Positions 27,934 to 36,663 of a stretch of DNA of 64,000 nt are shown piece after piece. How positions within the stretch are numbered: the first letter of the stretch is position 1; each line of letters starts with the position of its first letter. Origin of the DNA: JAJTFW01 sp903922455 (GTDB lineage Bacteria > Bacteroidota > Bacteroidia > AKYH767-A > OLB10); NCBI GenBank assembly GCA_943329665.2, contig CALQEU020000002.1, forward strand, positions 124,001 through 188,000, read 5' to 3'. The translations under genes were made by a program, and so were the position numbers. The notes beneath the pieces are model-generated. The model had not been told where the DNA came from. It saw only the letters and a list, made by a program, of their open reading frames with translations, and made no database searches.

Positions 27934-27941
27934 TATTTTTG
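27934..27941 (+). promoter_or_regulatory. -7 promoter box abutting the start codon
   Basis: TATTTTTG is an exact TAnnTTTG box ending 4 bases before the ATG at 27946. A transcript from this box would start at or next to the start codon. Confidence 0.5.
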
Positions 27942-27945
27942 AAGT

Positions 27946-30633
27946 ATGTACTCCAAAACAAAAAAATCAATCTTTCTAAGTTTTGCATTTATTATTTTCT
28001 TTCTCTCGGTAAATGCTCAAGCGCTATTGCAATTTAGTGCGCAAGAAAAACCATCTTTCAAACAAATGCAACGTGACTTTGCGGCATGGAAAGACACTAC
28101 TAATCTAAAAGAAAGTAAAAATTGGAAATACATCAAACGGTGGGAAGCCGATATGCAAATGCATACCGATGCGCAAGGTGAACCAACTGGATTTTATGAT
28201 TATACCAACCTATTAATCGAATCAGCAGCGCAAAAAGAAACTGCTCAGCGCTCGGGCGTCTCCAACTATTGGTTACCAGTTGGACCTTATCAATTACCCA
28301 CCAACCAAACAGGATATATGCAAAATGGAATGGGCCGAGTAAATTGTATTGCCTTTGATCCCATCAACCCCAGCATTTATTATGTAGGAGTTGCACAAGG
28401 TGGATTATGGAAGACAACAGATAACGGACAAACCTATACTCCCCTAACCGACGATTTACCCATCACTCGAATTTCTGACATCGCCATAGATCCCGTGAAT
28501 CCAAATATTATTTATATTTCTGTTTGCGATTTTGAATACATCGGCATAGGTCTATTTCTAGATGGTAGAAAACGTCATACGCACTATGGAATTGGTGTTT
28601 ATAAAAGTATTAATGGCGGTTTAACTTGGGCTCCAACTGGACTTTCATTCTCATTAACCGACGGCGATGTGAGTTTGATACGAAGTATTGTAATTGATCC
28701 GACTAATACCAATTCAGTAGTAGCATGCGGTGTGAGTGGAATGTACAAATCAACCAATGCAGGAGTCAATTGGACATTAGTTCATGATTCGCTTTTTTGG
28801 GATATGATTCAAGATCCGATTACGCCTACTACACTTTATGCTGCTTCGGGATGGGTAAAGAATGCTAACATCGGATCTGCGGGAATTTATAAATCAACCG
28901 ACTTCGGTACTACGTGGATGTTATTAAGTACTGGAATTCCCGCTCGCGGTGCGGTACAGAGAATTAAACTTTCTCAATCTGCTTCCAACCCAAATATTAT
29001 CTTTGCATTAACGGTTGATTCACTCAGAGGGATGTATGGAATCTACAAAACCAACAATTCAGGAAATACGTGGACACTAAAATATAATAGTTTAAATCTG
29101 CTTGGCTACGACGAAGGATCCGGATCTGGTGGTCAAGGAACTTACGATGTAGGTTTTTTGGTTCATCCAAACAATCCAAATAAAGTATATGTAGGAGGTG
29201 TAAATCTTTGGGCATCGGACGATGGAGCCACCACGTTTGATCCTGCAGGACACTGGACTACTTCTTATGGTCCTTCCATACATGCCGATATTCATCAATT
29301 GAATTATCAAACTAGCACTGGGCAAATTTATTTGTGTTGTGATGGTGGCGTTTACAGAACGAGTAACATCCTTTCTTCCACTTGGAATGATATAAACAAT
29401 GGAAGTTTGTTTCAGACCATTTGGTCGGATGTGAGTGATGGCATGAATGTAACTTCTTTTTATCGATTAAGTTCATCAAAAACAATTAGTGATGAATTAG
29501 TAGCGGGAGCGCAGGACAATGCTACCTTTTATTTTGATGGACTTTCATGGTCAACAGTAAATGGTGGAGATGGTATGGACAATGTGATGGACACTGCATT
29601 CACTGGAACTTTTATTGCAAGTTCGCAGTTTGGAAATTTCGCGAATACTACGGATGGTGGACTTTCTTTTGGAGGGATGAATCCGAATGTGAATAATGAA
29701 AACGCCGAATGGACAACACCCATCATAGCCGACAACAATCAATATCCCACCTTATATGCAGGATTTGAAAATGTAGTGAAGAGCACAGATGGAGGCCAAA
29801 ACTGGTTTGCCTTAACCAACCTACCTCCTACTCCAAACTTTTACAACAACGAACTTTCGGCAATGGCTATTGCCAATACGAACTCGAATGTAATGGTTGC
29901 GGCTAGGCGTGTCCGTTATGAATTTTCTAATCCAGGACAAATCTTCAGAACCAGCAACGGCGGCAGTAGTTGGAATGACATCACTCCGGGATTGCCCGAT
30001 TCACTTTACTATACCTCTGTAGAAATTGCATTGAACAATGCGAATACTGTTTATGTAAGCATGGCAGGTCTTACCAATGGATTAAAAGTTTTTAAGTCGA
30101 CCAATGGAGGCCAAGCATGGAGTAATATCTCCTACAACCTTCCCAATATTCCTATCAACTGCATCAAACAAATTCCGGGCAGCGACAACTTAATGCTCGC
30201 GACAGATATTGGCGTGTATGTATTGCCATTCGGAAGCACGCAGTGGGGGAAAGTAAGCAATGGTTTGCCGAACGTTATTGTAAGTGATATTGAATTTAAT
30301 CCAGCTGTAAATAAAATCTACATTAGTACATTTGGCAGAGGAATTTGGTATTCTGACCTTAGTTCCTTTACTGGAATTAATAACTCCTATTCTAATCCTT
30401 CTCCATATGAATTATACCCTAGCTTAAACCAAGGAAATTTTGCGATTAGTTCTTCATTCCAACACACGGCAAGCATAGAAGTTTATGATATTAAAGGCAG
30501 ACAAGTGTATCAAGGAAGTTGGAAAGGGCAAAAACAGGAATACCAACTTGATTTACCCAATGGGATGTACTTTGCAAGAATCAAATCTGAAAAGAACCTT
30601 GATGTAAAAAAATTCATCATACAAAAAAATTAA
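27946..30633 (+). CDS. BNR/sortilin-like beta-propeller T9SS cargo protein
   Basis: The 895-residue protein has a signal peptide (residues 1-26). Repeats of the BNR/VPS10 type follow, recognisable by recurring segments such as GGLWKTTDNGQTY, GVYKSINGGLTW, GMYKSTNAGVNW and GIYKTNNSGNTW. These form one or two seven- to ten-bladed propellers spanning about residues 100-810. The C-terminus (YELYPSLNQGNFAISS onward, about residue 815) is a T9SS type A sorting domain ending KKFIIQKN. Relatives are annotated as glycosyl hydrolase or sortilin-like secreted proteins, but no catalytic acid motif is evident, so a binding role is equally possible. Confidence 0.87.
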   Translation: MYSKTKKSIFLSFAFIIFFLSVNAQALLQFSAQEKPSFKQMQRDFAAWKDTTNLKESKNWKYIKRWEADMQMHTDAQGEPTGFYDYTNLLIESAAQKETAQRSGVSNYWLPVGPYQLPTNQTGYMQNGMGRVNCIAFDPINPSIYYVGVAQGGLWKTTDNGQTYTPLTDDLPITRISDIAIDPVNPNIIYISVCDFEYIGIGLFLDGRKRHTHYGIGVYKSINGGLTWAPTGLSFSLTDGDVSLIRSIVIDPTNTNSVVACGVSGMYKSTNAGVNWTLVHDSLFWDMIQDPITPTTLYAASGWVKNANIGSAGIYKSTDFGTTWMLLSTGIPARGAVQRIKLSQSASNPNIIFALTVDSLRGMYGIYKTNNSGNTWTLKYNSLNLLGYDEGSGSGGQGTYDVGFLVHPNNPNKVYVGGVNLWASDDGATTFDPAGHWTTSYGPSIHADIHQLNYQTSTGQIYLCCDGGVYRTSNILSSTWNDINNGSLFQTIWSDVSDGMNVTSFYRLSSSKTISDELVAGAQDNATFYFDGLSWSTVNGGDGMDNVMDTAFTGTFIASSQFGNFANTTDGGLSFGGMNPNVNNENAEWTTPIIADNNQYPTLYAGFENVVKSTDGGQNWFALTNLPPTPNFYNNELSAMAIANTNSNVMVAARRVRYEFSNPGQIFRTSNGGSSWNDITPGLPDSLYYTSVEIALNNANTVYVSMAGLTNGLKVFKSTNGGQAWSNISYNLPNIPINCIKQIPGSDNLMLATDIGVYVLPFGSTQWGKVSNGLPNVIVSDIEFNPAVNKIYISTFGRGIWYSDLSSFTGINNSYSNPSPYELYPSLNQGNFAISSSFQHTASIEVYDIKGRQVYQGSWKGQKQEYQLDLPNGMYFARIKSEKNLDVKKFIIQKN

Positions 30634-30649
30634 CAATACGCATAAAATA

Positions 30650-31054
30650 ATGATCACAGTAAGCACCTCCGTAAATGAGCCTATTGAAAAAGTTTGGAAC
30701 GCCTGGAATGCTCCTGAACATATTACACAGTGGTATTTTGCTTCTGATGCTTGTCATTCACCCAAAGCAGAAAATGATATACAGATAGGCAGTAAATTTT
30801 CAATCGCTATGGCTGCAAAAGACGGAAGTTTTGCTTTCGATTTAATCGGTGAGTACAAAAACATTAAAGAGAATGAATACATCGATTATAACCTAGAAGA
30901 CGGAAGAAATGTACAAATCACATTTGAAGTTGCCGATCACAAAGTATTCATCACTGAAACCTTTGAACCCGAAAATGAAAATCCAGAAGAGATGCAGCGC
31001 GACGGATGGCAAGCGATTTTAGATAATTTCAAAAAGCATGTTGAAGGCAATTAA
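30650..31054 (+). CDS. SRPBCC (AHSA1-like START/Bet v1) domain protein
   Basis: The 134-residue protein begins ITVSTSVNEPIEKVWNAWNA and continues PEHITQWYFAS, the pattern of activator-of-Hsp90-ATPase-like (AHSA1) SRPBCC proteins. It also contains VQITFEVADHKVFITETF and ends with DGWQAILDNFKKHVE. These small cytoplasmic proteins fold around a hydrophobic cavity and bind an unidentified ligand. It starts 16 bases after the cargo gene, so it may be transcribed with it, though a functional link is not obvious. Confidence 0.85.
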   Translation: MITVSTSVNEPIEKVWNAWNAPEHITQWYFASDACHSPKAENDIQIGSKFSIAMAAKDGSFAFDLIGEYKNIKENEYIDYNLEDGRNVQITFEVADHKVFITETFEPENENPEEMQRDGWQAILDNFKKHVEGN

Positions 31055-31084
31055 AAGGAATCCTACAAATATAAATTAACCTAT

Positions 31085-31453
31085 ATGAAGCTTGAAAATC
31101 GTAAGCAAAAAGTGGTTCCTTTAAAACGATTCTATATCCGATTAGGGCGCTATTCCATTTTTTCCTTCAGTCTCATTTTTTTCTCCATAGGTATTGGAAC
31201 ATTAGGATACCATTTCACCGCTGATTTATCATGGTTAGATAGCTTTCACATGACCTGTATGATCCTTACAGGGATGGGTCCAGTTGCTGAAATGAGATCA
31301 ACTCATGCGATTCTATTTTCCTCCTTCTATGCTCTCTATTCAGGGGTTGCATTCGTAAGTATAACCGCTATTTTCTTAGCCCCTATCGCACATCGATTAT
31401 TGCATATACTTCATGTTGAATCCACAAAAACTAGCATAGAAGAAGAGGATTAA
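31085..31453 (+). CDS. Small membrane protein with potassium-channel-like TM-P-TM layout
   Basis: The 122-residue protein has a basic N-terminus, a membrane segment at about 24-43, a short amphipathic pore-helix-like region at 48-60 (LSWLDSFHMTCMIL), and a second membrane segment at 73-97. This is the order of an ion-channel pore module (Ion_trans_2). Where the selectivity filter TVGYGD would sit, the sequence reads TGMGPV (62-67), so canonical potassium selectivity is not expected. It could be a degenerate channel, a regulatory subunit, or an unrelated two-segment membrane protein. It begins 30 bases after the SRPBCC gene. Confidence 0.6.
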   Translation: MKLENRKQKVVPLKRFYIRLGRYSIFSFSLIFFSIGIGTLGYHFTADLSWLDSFHMTCMILTGMGPVAEMRSTHAILFSSFYALYSGVAFVSITAIFLAPIAHRLLHILHVESTKTSIEEED

Positions 31454-31554
31454 AAAATAAAATTAAAATTCAATTTATTTCACTACATTTAACCTTAATT
31501 ACATAGCTGAAAAATCCAATTCCTCATGCTAGTTTACCTTTCCAAATAAAAAAA

Positions 31555-31758
31555 ATGAAATCAATAAACACATTCTTTATCATTGGTACTATAGGAATGA
31601 TTATTTCTGCTCTTATGCATATTTTCCTTGCTTTCATTTTAAAACTAGAGCATACTACTGGAATATTTACTTCCTTATACATCAATTTCCTTATTTTTTT
31701 ATGGATCGGATTCCATCAAATGAAAAAACTGCAGCCTATAAGGGTGAAGAGGAAGTAA
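31555..31758 (+). CDS. Small two-segment membrane protein
   Basis: This 67-residue protein has two membrane segments (about 7-29 and 39-52) and a basic C-terminal tail (KKLQPIRVKRK), predicting the tail in the cytoplasm. I do not recognise the family. The start at 31555 follows an A-rich stretch, and a TACCTTTC box that resembles a -7 element lies 12 bases upstream (31535-31542). Its position next to another small membrane protein and upstream of a tRNA gives no functional clue. Confidence 0.5.
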   Translation: MKSINTFFIIGTIGMIISALMHIFLAFILKLEHTTGIFTSLYINFLIFLWIGFHQMKKLQPIRVKRK

Positions 31759-31825
31759 ATTATATTCCTGAATTATTTTTTAAACGGCCATATTAAAATC
31801 CAATTTTTCGTTAATGAAAAAGAAC

Positions 31826-31833
31826 TAAATTTG
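31826..31833 (+). promoter_or_regulatory. -7 promoter box of the tRNA-Ala gene
   Basis: TAAATTTG is an exact TAnnTTTG match 21 bases upstream of the mature tRNA 5' end, leaving a short leader for RNase P removal. Confidence 0.6.
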
Positions 31834-31854
31834 CAATCGTTCAATTAAATTATT

Positions 31855-31928
31855 GGGGAATTAGCTCAGTTGGCTAGAGCGTTTGCATGGCATGCAAGAG
31901 GTCATCGGTTCGACTCCGATATTCTCCA
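31855..31928 (+). tRNA. tRNA-Ala (anticodon GGC)
   Basis: The cloverleaf can be drawn by hand. The acceptor stem GGGGAAT pairs with ATTCTCC with one G-T pair. The D arm has GCTC paired with GAGC around AGTTGGCTA. The anticodon stem TTTGC pairs with GCAAG around the loop ATGGCAT, so the anticodon is GGC and the codon GCC. The T arm has ATCGG paired with CCGAT around TTCGACT. The discriminator is A at 31928, and the 3' CCA is not encoded. Confidence 0.97.
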
Positions 31929-31939
31929 CATTAAAAATC

Positions 31940-31974
31940 AACACCTTATAGATATAATCTGTAGGGTGTTTTTA
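31940..31974 (+). terminator. Terminator of the tRNA transcript
   Basis: AACACC followed by TTATAGAT pairs with ATCTGTA followed by GGGTGTT around a 3-base loop, giving a stem of about 14 pairs with wobbles, followed by TTTTT. It begins 12 bases after the tRNA. Confidence 0.85.
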
Positions 31975-32230
31975 GTTTAGTGAGACATTAGTGATCGTGA
32001 AATAGTAACAAATTATCTTGAGCTAATTTTAATATCTCAACTACCAATAAAACAAACAACATCTTTTGGAATAGATTTTAAAAGGACAATTGAAAATTTA
32101 TACTAAATACATCGTAATATAAAATATAGCTATGACCCCATAGGAATTAAACCAAAATTGAAACGAATTGCATTTTATTATTCTGAACCCAGCGGATCCA
32201 TACAAACGCGAGGGAACAAAAGCCGAGGTG

Positions 32231-32298
32231 CAACCCCGCTGGGGTTGGGTTATGATTTCTATTCGCTTCGCTAATTAGGTTGAACCCCGTAGGGGTTC
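32231..32298. repeat. Pair of CCCCG palindromes related to the 138-bp array hairpins
   Basis: CAACCCCGCTGGGGTTG (32231-32247) and GAACCCCGTAGGGGTTC (32282-32298) are perfect palindromes with 3-base loops GCT and GTA. They share the ACCCCG-x-GGT pattern with the hairpins of 19961-20415. The gap 31975-32349 contains no supported gene. Confidence 0.8.
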
Positions 32299-32349
32299 TC
32301 ATATAAAAACGAATGCCAATCGCTACACCAAAATATTTTAAAAACAATT

Positions 32350-33621
32350 CTAAACAGACTTATTTACTTGCCCATTATTCCCTGTCATCAAAACTTTTCC
32401 AATCAATTTCTTTCCTAGGAAAGGTGTGTTTGCAGATAGCGATTTTAAGTCTGATTTCTCCAGTGTCCATTCTTTTTTTGGATGATACAAAGTGAAATTG
32501 GCTACTTCTTTTTCTTGGATGGAAGGAATGTTCATCTTCAAAATTTCGCGAGGTGATTTTACCAGCAAGTGATACAATCGATCTTCGGTAAGCTTTCCTT
32601 TTAGTGAAGTATTGAGAACGCCATAAAAACTTTCTAATCCAATCATACCAAAAGCAGCATAGTCAAACTCTACGTCTTTCGATTCAAGATCTTCCGGACA
32701 ATGGTCGGAACAAACAACATCGATGGTTCCGTCGAGTACCGCTTTTTGCAAGGCTTTTAAATCGTCGGCACTGCGCAAGGGTGGTTTAACCTTGTAGAGA
32801 GTATCGAAAGTTTCGAGTGTACCATCTTCTAAAGCTAAATGGTAAACGTATACTTCTGCAGTAACTGGAAGTTTTTTCTTCTTGGCTTCGCGAATAATTT
32901 CTACCGCTTCCTTCGTACTGATGCCACTCAAATGAATGGGATGTCCTGAATAGGCAACTAAACTTAAATTACGTTGTACCGATATTTCTTCGGCAATAGA
33001 AGGCATTCCTTTAAATCCCAACACCGTGGTGGCAGGACTTTCATTGGCTTGCAGTTTGTCAGTTAATCCTGGATCATCAGTATAAGCAATCACACTGGCA
33101 CCAATGTTCGCTGCGTATTGTATAGCTCGCAGCATCACTCCGCTGTTGTTGATGGAACGCTTATCATCTGTGAATGCTCGTGCTCCTGCCAATTGCATAT
33201 CGTACATGCCCGACAATTCTTTTCCTTCGCGTTTATCAGTCAACACACCTGCAGGAATCACATCAACCAAATGATTGGCGGCTTGCCGTTTTACAAAAGA
33301 AATATCGGCATTGGTTTGCAAAGGCGGATGGGTAGATGGCATTAGGAGAACTCCTGTAAATCCACCAGCAGCAGCGGCATCTTGTCCGCTTCGAATAGTT
33401 TCCTTCTGCTCATCACCGGGCTCTTTAAAAGAAACACGCATATCAAACCATCCTGGAGAAATAATACAATCGGTTCCATTTACGACTTGATCTCCTTTTC
33501 CTTCTTTCAACGATTTGCCGATGGAATTATATTTTCCATCTTGAATGTATACATCTAACACTTTTCCATGATGTGCCGAGGCAGGATCATTTACTTGTAC
33601 GTTTTTGATGAGTATGTTCAT
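32350..33621 (-). CDS. Dihydroorotase-like protein lacking the HxH metal ligands
   Basis: I set the start at the ATG at 33621 (MNILIKNVQVNDPASAHHG), which overlaps the upstream stop by 4 bases. The 423-residue protein has the amidohydrolase fold of class I dihydroorotases, with GTDCIISPGWFDMRVSFKEPG, PVTAEVYVYHLALED and DVVCSDHCPED. The conserved DMHVH metal site reads DMRVS: R62 and S64 replace both histidines, and the usual PHHL reads VYHL. The later Asp-His pair (SDHCP) remains. Loss of these ligands predicts little or no dihydroorotase activity. It could be a non-catalytic partner of aspartate transcarbamoylase or serve another role. Confidence 0.85.
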   Translation of the reverse strand: MNILIKNVQVNDPASAHHGKVLDVYIQDGKYNSIGKSLKEGKGDQVVNGTDCIISPGWFDMRVSFKEPGDEQKETIRSGQDAAAAGGFTGVLLMPSTHPPLQTNADISFVKRQAANHLVDVIPAGVLTDKREGKELSGMYDMQLAGARAFTDDKRSINNSGVMLRAIQYAANIGASVIAYTDDPGLTDKLQANESPATTVLGFKGMPSIAEEISVQRNLSLVAYSGHPIHLSGISTKEAVEIIREAKKKKLPVTAEVYVYHLALEDGTLETFDTLYKVKPPLRSADDLKALQKAVLDGTIDVVCSDHCPEDLESKDVEFDYAAFGMIGLESFYGVLNTSLKGKLTEDRLYHLLVKSPREILKMNIPSIQEKEVANFTLYHPKKEWTLEKSDLKSLSANTPFLGKKLIGKVLMTGNNGQVNKSV

Positions 33622-35672
33622 GCTGTTTTCCAGAATCGAATGAGTAGTATTTCCAATAACAAGCAAATTAAGGCAGAGAAGATGGCGTATTTCCAAAGGG
33701 AAATTCCATTATTCAAATCCAATAAAGTTTTCTTAAGGTCGGGAGTAGCTGCGTTAAAGTACGACCAATTCTCCAACTTCAACGTTTCAATTTTTTCTTG
33801 AATCATCGCTTCATCGTAAAAAATCATTTCTGATTCCTTGCGATCATAATTAAATGCGAGTGCCGTTACCAATTGATTTCCTTTCATCAAATCATATTGC
33901 CCAGCTACCTGAACTTGATTTCCCATATCGAGCATCAAGCCTGAAGCTATAGCTCTTGCTGATGGAATAATATCGGTATTGGATTCTTTATTGATGAGGT
34001 GAAATGCTTCATCTCCTGTAGGTGCAGCTGCATTAAGTAAGATAGCATCATTGCTACCGATGGTATTTGAAAAAGATAAAGGCTTAGCCGTTAGAATTGC
34101 CATTCGATAAAGGACAGGAACAAAAATAGCATGGCGCGCAAGATTACTAAACCCAGTTTGCATCGGAACCGAAAAAACATACAGTTGACCTTTTCCGATG
34201 GGATACAAAGAAAGAAAGGAACCACCTCCTTGCAACTTCATCAATATTTGCCTTACACTTTTACTATTCACCGATTGATCAAAATGTTTGGCAACAGCAG
34301 GGAAATCAATTCGACCTTCTTTTGGTTTATTATCAAACACATCCTTAAATAAGGCATGTTGTAAATCTACTTCACTCACCTTATCGTTGTTTTCATTAAT
34401 CCCCCTAAACGCATCTGCACTCACCGAATTCAAAAATAAATTAAAGCTGTTGAGGTCAGATAATGAATCAGGAAAAAGACAGATGGAACCACCAGCTTCC
34501 AAATACTTTTTCAATTCTTCACTTAAACCAGATGATATTTGTCGAAGGCCTTGCAACACTATTAAATCTTGTTTTCTAAAATTAGCATAGTCGACACCGT
34601 TAGCATTCGACTTCACAAACTCAAAAAACGGATCCTTATTAAACAAAGCTTCTAAATAGGGGGATGTATTTTCACTGATGGACAATACGTGAAGTTTTTC
34701 CTTCACTTCAAAAGACAAATAATAATCGTCATCGAAATTTAGAGGATGATCTGCAATTTTGATTGCGGCTTTTTGCCATCCCGATTCAGCAGCCGTAAAG
34801 CTAAACGTAGTTTCCACTTTTTGTCCGGCTGGAATGGTTAAGCTGGTCACTGCTTTTTGTGTTCCATTCAGCATCAATCTCACGGGAACATTTTCGGCAT
34901 CCTTAGCGCTACTATTTTGAATACTCAACGTAAACTCAAGTGCTTGTCCGAGCTGCACGATAGGCGAACTCAACCAACATGAATCCACATATAAATTAGC
35001 AGTGGGTTGCAAGGGCAAAACGACCATCTTTACTGCCATGGAAGAATCAGTTTGCACTTTTTCAAAATCGCTCGTTGATTTTTGAAAGTCGGATATGAGG
35101 TAAGATGTTAGTCCGGCTGCAGAGCCAGCGGTTGACACTTCTTTTTGACGTAGTATCACCTCCGTTAGAAATCGAGGTTGTGCAGAAAACTTCACTCGAT
35201 TCAACTCATCTAAAAAGTCATCTTTAGAAATAAGTCGTTGTCGATAAGCATCGAAATTGTTAGTCAGTAATTGGAAGCGAGTTGTTGCCGGATATGAATT
35301 CGCAATTTCGGTAGCTTTTTGCTTAGCCACTTCCAAAAGCGCTCCTTGACTACTGATAGCATCCATACTAAATGAATTGTCAATATAAACGCTAACAGGA
35401 TTGGATAGATTTTGAGCGGCTTGAATCCCCACCGGAATAGTGGGTTGAGCGAAGGCTATGACAATAAAAGCAATGGCGAGCAACCTCGTTAAAAGAACAA
35501 GCAAATGTTTAAGTCTACTTATTTTAGTGGTTTCTTCTTTTAATTCCTGAAGAAATCGGACATTAGTGAAAAGGACTTTCTTATACCTTCTAAAATTAAA
35601 TAAATGAATGACAATGGGAATGATGAGCAAGGAGAGCCCATAAAGGTATACCGGGGATAGGAAATGAATCAC
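33618..35672 (-). CDS. BatA-type aerotolerance membrane protein with VWA domain
   Basis: The 684-residue protein begins with a GTG codon at 35672 (IHFLSPVYLYGLSLLIIPIV then IHLFNFRR), which matches the BatA N-terminal domain and lies 17 bases after a good -7 box; no nearby ATG fits. A second membrane segment (residues 57-76) is followed by a von Willebrand-like domain with a MIDAS DxSxS motif at D98, S100 and S102. The C-terminal membrane segment ends RFWKTA. Bat proteins are linked to oxidative or envelope stress in Bacteroidota. The stop overlaps the dihydroorotase-like start by four bases, implying coupled translation. Confidence 0.85.
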   Translation of the reverse strand: MIHFLSPVYLYGLSLLIIPIVIHLFNFRRYKKVLFTNVRFLQELKEETTKISRLKHLLVLLTRLLAIAFIVIAFAQPTIPVGIQAAQNLSNPVSVYIDNSFSMDAISSQGALLEVAKQKATEIANSYPATTRFQLLTNNFDAYRQRLISKDDFLDELNRVKFSAQPRFLTEVILRQKEVSTAGSAAGLTSYLISDFQKSTSDFEKVQTDSSMAVKMVVLPLQPTANLYVDSCWLSSPIVQLGQALEFTLSIQNSSAKDAENVPVRLMLNGTQKAVTSLTIPAGQKVETTFSFTAAESGWQKAAIKIADHPLNFDDDYYLSFEVKEKLHVLSISENTSPYLEALFNKDPFFEFVKSNANGVDYANFRKQDLIVLQGLRQISSGLSEELKKYLEAGGSICLFPDSLSDLNSFNLFLNSVSADAFRGINENNDKVSEVDLQHALFKDVFDNKPKEGRIDFPAVAKHFDQSVNSKSVRQILMKLQGGGSFLSLYPIGKGQLYVFSVPMQTGFSNLARHAIFVPVLYRMAILTAKPLSFSNTIGSNDAILLNAAAPTGDEAFHLINKESNTDIIPSARAIASGLMLDMGNQVQVAGQYDLMKGNQLVTALAFNYDRKESEMIFYDEAMIQEKIETLKLENWSYFNAATPDLKKTLLDLNNGISLWKYAIFSALICLLLEILLIRFWKTA

Positions 35673-35689
35673 GTTTTATTTAAGCTCAG

Positions 35690-35697
35690 CAAATTTA
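35690..35697 (-). promoter_or_regulatory. -7 promoter box for the BatA-like gene
   Basis: The minus strand reads TAAATTTG, an exact -7 consensus, 17 bases upstream of the GTG start at 35672. No -33 TTG at standard spacing was seen. The box supports the GTG start. Confidence 0.5.
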
Positions 35698-35923
35698 GTA
35701 AATCTGAGGGCATAACGGTAAAAAATCAATTATCAATGTGGAAAATTGTGGAAAACCACATAAAAATGATAGGTTTCAATTGAAACTTAGTTTAAACGCA
35801 ATAGTCGCAACGTCAAGCAATGGCAGCAACGGACTACATTACAATTTTTGGGAGACGTAAAAAAAATCAGATGAATTACCTGAATCAAACCATTCTTTAT
35901 TAATCCTCAACTTACTTTATATA

Positions 35924-36039
35924 AACTTCAGTGTACAACCTCGCGATACCCCTGAAGTTCATCACGTTGCTTATACTTTGGGGTTCCGTAAAGACTTCAG
36001 AGTGTAGACTCGCGATACCCCCGAAGTACTTTGCGTTGC
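35924..36039. repeat. Two copies of a 47-bp element with inverted ends
   Basis: Segments 35924-35970 and 35992-36039 are related: each has ACTTCAG near the left end, the core TCGCGATACCCC, then GAAGT, and CGTTGCT at the right end. In the first copy AACTTCAG and CTGAAGTT form an inverted repeat. The gap 35698-36108 holds these elements and no supported gene. Confidence 0.7.
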
Positions 36040-36108
36040 TACGACTACGGGATTGCATACATACTTAAAAGCGCAGCAATTATTGAATCACTTGATTTTT
36101 TGAATCAA

Positions 36109-36339
36109 ATGAAAAATGAACTATTTGTTAATTTGGTGAATGTGGCAATGGCTGATGAATACTCGGACTTTGATGGTAACGAAATGCCTGGAGATATTTC
36201 ATATTTTCAAAATTGTGATGATCAAAATGTTCAAGTATTATTTAATCAAGTCAATTCAATTCAAGATTCAATTAACACATTGATGAATTTAAATTCTATT
36301 CAGGATGATGAGCTTGGAATTGAAGTGACTGAAATTTAA
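36109..36339 (+). CDS. Hypothetical small acidic protein
   Basis: From the ATG at 36109 a 76-residue acidic protein can be read (MKNELFVNLVNVAMADEYSD). The reading frame is open further upstream to 36031, but that part runs into the repeat element, so the later start is preferred. The rest is Asn-, Asp- and Gln-rich. No signal peptide, membrane segment or known family is seen. It may be a remnant or a chance open frame. The gap from 36340 to 36614 shows nothing. Confidence 0.3.
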   Translation: MKNELFVNLVNVAMADEYSDFDGNEMPGDISYFQNCDDQNVQVLFNQVNSIQDSINTLMNLNSIQDDELGIEVTEI

Positions 36340-36614
36340 AACTATTTGCATTGATGATAGAATATTAGACAAGGTTGACTCAAGCATTGCTTTTAGCATT
36401 CGTAGAAAGCAATGATGATAAAGCCTAGATTTTCATTAGAATACAAAACTCTTGTCTTTAAGTGGCCTTTAATGGTGAAATCACTTTTGGTTGATTTGTA
36501 ACGCTTTAATCAGACCACTAATCTTTATTCGATCAACTCTTTAGATTTTTTATCAAACGCTAATTTCCTTTTACTTATTAACATCAACATGTAGATTAAC
36601 TTTTGAAATTTCAA

Positions 36615-36646
36615 TTGACTTAAGGTTCTTTTCTCCGTTAAATTCG
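36615..36646 (+). promoter_or_regulatory. Promoter of the PIN-PhoH gene
   Basis: TTG at 36615-36617 and TAAATTCG at 36639-36646 are separated by 21 bases, matching the Bacteroidota arrangement with one mismatch in the -7 box. The ATG follows 17 bases later. Confidence 0.5.
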
Positions 36647-36663
36647 GAGTAAACCCTTACGAT

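Noticed and set aside
32147..32347. 66-codon minus-strand frame next to the CCCCG palindromes
   Set aside because: It is built from the palindromes and an AT-rich gap, with no homologous feature.
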